Part shown: positions 61,593 through 64,000 of the stretch, one piece after another
Layout: each line of letters starts with the position of its first letter
Position numbering within the stretch: position 1 is the first letter of the stretch
Position numbers and translations under genes: made by a program
Notes under the pieces: generated by a model
What the model was told of the DNA's origin: nothing
What the model saw: only the letters and a program-made list of their open reading frames with translations
The model's database searches: none
Assembly: GCF_003719825.1 (NCBI RefSeq)
Contig: NZ_RIBS01000003.1
Span: forward strand, 62,001-126,000
From: Montanilutibacter psychrotolerans
GTDB taxonomy: Bacteria > Pseudomonadota > Gammaproteobacteria > Xanthomonadales > Xanthomonadaceae
Direction of reading: 5' to 3'
Length of the DNA stretch: 64,000 nt

Positions 61593-63167
61593 CTAGTCGC
61601 CCAGCGTCGCCGCCTGCACGCGGCTGGCGAATTCGTCCAGGCCGGCGGCGTCGGGATCCAGCGCGCGCGCCGCGTCGAGCGCGACGCGCGCGGCCTGCAG
61701 TTCGCCGGCGCCGAGACGCTCGTCGCCGACGGCAATCCAGCGCTGGGCCAGTCGTCGCCGCGCCGCCTGCACCCTGGCACCTTCGCCTTCCAGCACCGCG
61801 CTGGCGTCCAGACAGGCTCGCGCGCGAACCAGCCGGTTGCCGCGCAGGGCGTCTTCGAAGCAGGTGCGCGCGGCGGGCAGCAGCCGTGCCGACGCCGCCT
61901 GCACGTCGGGGTCACGCGGGGCCAGCGCACGCGCCGCGCGGACACGATCGAAGGCGCTCTCGCCCGGCGGCTCGAGCAGCTCGCCACGTGCCTCGGCCGC
62001 CGCGGCTTCGTGAAGCAGCTGGCGAAGGCGAGCGCGCTGGTCACGGTCGAGCCGGCCGTCGCGAAGCTGCGCCTGCGAACGTCGTGCGCGTTGCAGGTGC
62101 TCGCGCGCGACGGCTACCTCGGCCACGCTGGCGTCGGCGGCTTCTGCTTCGCGCAGCGCCGCCAGGGCGAGATCGAACTGGAAGTCCGCGGCCAGGCGCT
62201 GGCTTCGACGCGCGTGCGCGCTCGCCACGGCGGCCAGACCGCGCGCGGCTTCGGCGTCGTCGGGCGCAATCGCGACCAGTTCGCGGTAACCGGCCAGCGC
62301 GGGTCCGAGCCGTTGGCCGCGCAGGTCACGGTCGGCACGGCGCCGGCGTTGCTCGATGCGCCCGACGAGGTCGGACAGCGCGTCGGGCAGGTCGACGTGG
62401 CCGGCGTCGGCCGCCTGCACCTGGCGGATCTGCCCGGCCGCTTCGACAAGCTCGCCGCGCGCAAGCCGTTTCCGCGCCTGCTGCAGCAGGTCGGCCAGGA
62501 TGTCCTCGCGGCCTTCCAGCGCCGTGGTGTGGTTTGGCTGCAACGCCAGCACACGCTGGTACAAGGGCAACGCCGCGTCCTCTGCCCCCTCCAGGCGACC
62601 GGCCGCGCGCGCCGCGGCGGCGCTTTCGAGCAGCCCGTCGATGCCGGCCAGCGCGGCTTCACGGCGACGCAGCTCCATGGCCAGCGTGTCGGCCTTGGCG
62701 CGCGGCACCTGCAGCTCGCGCGCCAGCATCAGCGCCGAACGGGCATCGTCGATACGGCCATCGGCCAGCGCGGTTTCTGCCTGCACTAGCGCCGCGCGGC
62801 CCACGCGCGCCAGGCCATCGCGCGCGTCCGGGCGGTCGGGATCTAGCGCCACGGCGGCCGCGTACAACTCACGCGCGCCGGTCCCGTCGGCCGCGCTGAG
62901 TCGGCCTTCGCGCAGGGCCGCCGCTGCGTCGTGGCGCAGTTGCTGGCCGCGCGTATCGGGCCACAGCCAGTCCGACAACGGCCGCCGCAACAGGCCCAGC
63001 ACCAGCGCCAACGCCAGCAGCGCCAGCGCCCCCGCCAGCAGCCCGCGGCGGGTCCATCGCCGCGGCCAGTGCGCCAGCGGCCCGGCAATCCGGCGCAGTG
63101 TCGCCAGCGCCCTGCGCGCTCGCGATGCGGTGGGGCCTGGGGGTTGGGTCGAAGGAGCGCGCGTCAC
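61593..63167 (-). CDS. TPR-like membrane protein, unknown function
   Basis: A 524-residue protein starting at GTG 63167. A basic, Pro-rich segment precedes one membrane helix (about residues 47-67, LLAGALALLALALVLGLL). The rest is a long stretch of helical repeats with Ala/Arg/Leu-rich units (GARELYAAAVALDPDRPDAR, ALPLYQRVLALQPNHTTALE), resembling tetratricopeptide repeats. No enzyme domain is seen. The frame continues upstream over relA, which is why I use the GTG. It follows relA by 47 bases on the same strand and is probably a scaffold for protein assembly at the envelope. Confidence 0.75.
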   Translation of the reverse strand: MTRAPSTQPPGPTASRARRALATLRRIAGPLAHWPRRWTRRGLLAGALALLALALVLGLLRRPLSDWLWPDTRGQQLRHDAAAALREGRLSAADGTGARELYAAAVALDPDRPDARDGLARVGRAALVQAETALADGRIDDARSALMLARELQVPRAKADTLAMELRRREAALAGIDGLLESAAAARAAGRLEGAEDAALPLYQRVLALQPNHTTALEGREDILADLLQQARKRLARGELVEAAGQIRQVQAADAGHVDLPDALSDLVGRIEQRRRRADRDLRGQRLGPALAGYRELVAIAPDDAEAARGLAAVASAHARRSQRLAADFQFDLALAALREAEAADASVAEVAVAREHLQRARRSQAQLRDGRLDRDQRARLRQLLHEAAAAEARGELLEPPGESAFDRVRAARALAPRDPDVQAASARLLPAARTCFEDALRGNRLVRARACLDASAVLEGEGARVQAARRRLAQRWIAVGDERLGAGELQAARVALDAARALDPDAAGLDEFASRVQAATLGD

Positions 63168-63214
63168 CGCAGCAGCATAGACGCGCGACGTGTCGACGAT
63201 GTCATCGCGGGCAC

Positions 63215-64000
63215 TCAGTGACGGTGCGCATGTTCGACACCGGGCAGCGCCGACAGCTTGCCCAGCAGGGTCGACAACTGGCCGTAGTCGGCCACCCGCA
63301 GGCGCATGCGGATGCGCACCTGGGCGGCATTGCGCTCGAACTCGCTGTGGATGCTGGCGACATGCGCGTTGCCCTGGGCGATCGCGTTGGTGACTTCCTT
63401 GAGCAGCCACTTGCGGTCCAGCGCGAGCACCTCGACGTCCACCTCGTAGCCACCACCCAGACGCCCCCACTCCACCGGCAGCACGCGTTGCGGTTGCGAG
63501 ACGGCGAGACGCTGGTAGGCCGCGCAATCGGGCCGATGCACGCTGACGCCGCGACCGCGCGTGAGGTAGCCGGCGATCGGCTCGCCGGGTAGCGGCTGGC
63601 AGCAGCGCGCCAGTTGCACCAGCAGGTTGCCGACGCCTTCGACGGTGAAGTCGCTGGCCTTGCGTGGCGGCTTGCGCGACCCGGGAGTCGGCAGGGCGCC
63701 GTGGCCGCCAGTGCCGGCCGAAGGCGGCGGCGCGGTGGCGGCACGCTCGTGTTCGAGCAGCACGCGCCCGACCTGGTGCGGGCCCAGGTCGCCCAACGCG
63801 ACGTGCACGTACAACTCGCCGTCGCTGTCGAAATTGAAGCGCTCGCGTGCTGGCGCAAGGTCGGCGCCGAGCACGCCCAGCCGGCGCAGTTCCTTGTCGA
63901 GCAGCTCTTTGCCTGCCGTCTCGTTGCGCGCGCGATCGAGTTTGTGGAACCAGTTGCGCACCTTCTCCCGGGATCGCGCGCTGGCCAGGAAACCGTTGGC
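63215..64000 (-). CDS. relA: RelA, (p)ppGpp synthetase, C-terminal part (cut by window edge)
   Basis: The last 261 residues of a RelA protein, with the rest beyond 64000. Visible are the end of the TGS/helical region (SREKVRNWFHKLDRARNE), the zinc-finger-like RIS element RCCQPLPGEPIAGYLTRGRG with SVHRPDC, and the C-terminal ACT domain (about the last 80 residues, LALDRKWLLKEVTNAIAQG). The GYLTRGRG form is typical of RelA rather than SpoT. These domains sense the ribosome; the synthetase domain is off the window. Confidence 0.9.
   Translation of the reverse strand, partial: ANGFLASARSREKVRNWFHKLDRARNETAGKELLDKELRRLGVLGADLAPARERFNFDSDGELYVHVALGDLGPHQVGRVLLEHERAATAPPPSAGTGGHGALPTPGSRKPPRKASDFTVEGVGNLLVQLARCCQPLPGEPIAGYLTRGRGVSVHRPDCAAYQRLAVSQPQRVLPVEWGRLGGGYEVDVEVLALDRKWLLKEVTNAIAQGNAHVASIHSEFERNAAQVRIRMRLRVADYGQLSTLLGKLSALPGVEHAHRH

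Noticed and set aside
1-64000. tRNA or rRNA genes, prophage, plasmid origin
   Set aside because: I saw no tRNA-like T-arm, no rRNA conserved blocks, no integrase, and no origin repeats; visual reading only.

Overview
The window is a high-GC gammaproteobacterial chromosome segment. Gene content and order point to the Xanthomonadaceae/Lysobacteraceae (Lysobacter- or Luteimonas-like): lptD-surA-pdxA-rsmA-apaG-apaH, lgt-thyA-folA, nudE-cysQ-mazG, and a pilGHIJ-chpA cluster divergent from gshB-tonB. This rests on protein motifs and synteny only; no search was run. Nearly all of it is ordinary housekeeping DNA. I see no tRNA, rRNA, CRISPR array, prophage or transposase gene.

Layout. 1-3.1 kb: a MITE-like repeat, a small membrane protein, a GNAT acetyltransferase, an unknown protein and a secreted Ala-rich EF-hand protein. 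3.2-5.7 kb: two ubiquinone-type flavin hydroxylases on the minus strand. 5.8-8.1 kb: a plus-strand operon of a six-helix membrane protein, a corrinoid adenosyltransferase, a YdeI/OmdA-type protein and a deacetylase. 8.5-17.6 kb: lptD, surA, pdxA, rsmA, apaG, apaH and a DUF1287 lipoprotein whose reading frame runs over folA. 17.0-21.0 kb (minus): lgt, a serine hydrolase, thyA, a DUF2059 protein, folA. 21.1-26.0 kb (minus): two TPM proteins, LemA, TerC, DgkA and an exported asparaginase-type enzyme. 26.2-31.9 kb (minus): a MacAB-type export operon, whose adaptor carries an LTxxQ helical insertion, beside a two-component system. 32-37.3 kb: small membrane proteins, mazG, cysQ, nudE, bioA, rsmE. 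37.6-50.4 kb (minus): the twitching-motility chemosensory operon pilG-pilH-pilI-pilJ-chpA-chpB-like-chpC-like. 50.6-52.5 kb: gshB-tonB. 52.5-59.0 kb (minus): mrcB, a lipoprotein, a DinG-family helicase, a VOC protein, tsaB. 59.2-64 kb: a two-domain glycosyltransferase, a second copy of the MITE-like repeat, a TPR-like membrane protein, and the 3' part of relA at the edge.

Most unusual points. (1) ChpA carries two blocks of a 15-residue Glu/Arg/Ala repeat, probably a long rigid helix, between its phosphotransfer domains. (2) The CheB-like protein beside it appears to have lost the esterase catalytic residues, and no pilK/cheR methyltransferase is present in the cluster, which suggests pilus chemosensing without methylation adaptation. 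(3) Two homologous, oppositely oriented MITE-like elements sit about 61 kb apart. (4) The MacA-like adaptor has an inserted Spy/CpxP-like segment. (5) A DUF1287 gene has apparently lost its stop codon opposite folA. (6) A membrane protein coupled to a corrinoid adenosyltransferase could be a vitamin B12 transporter. None of these is proven to be a new system.
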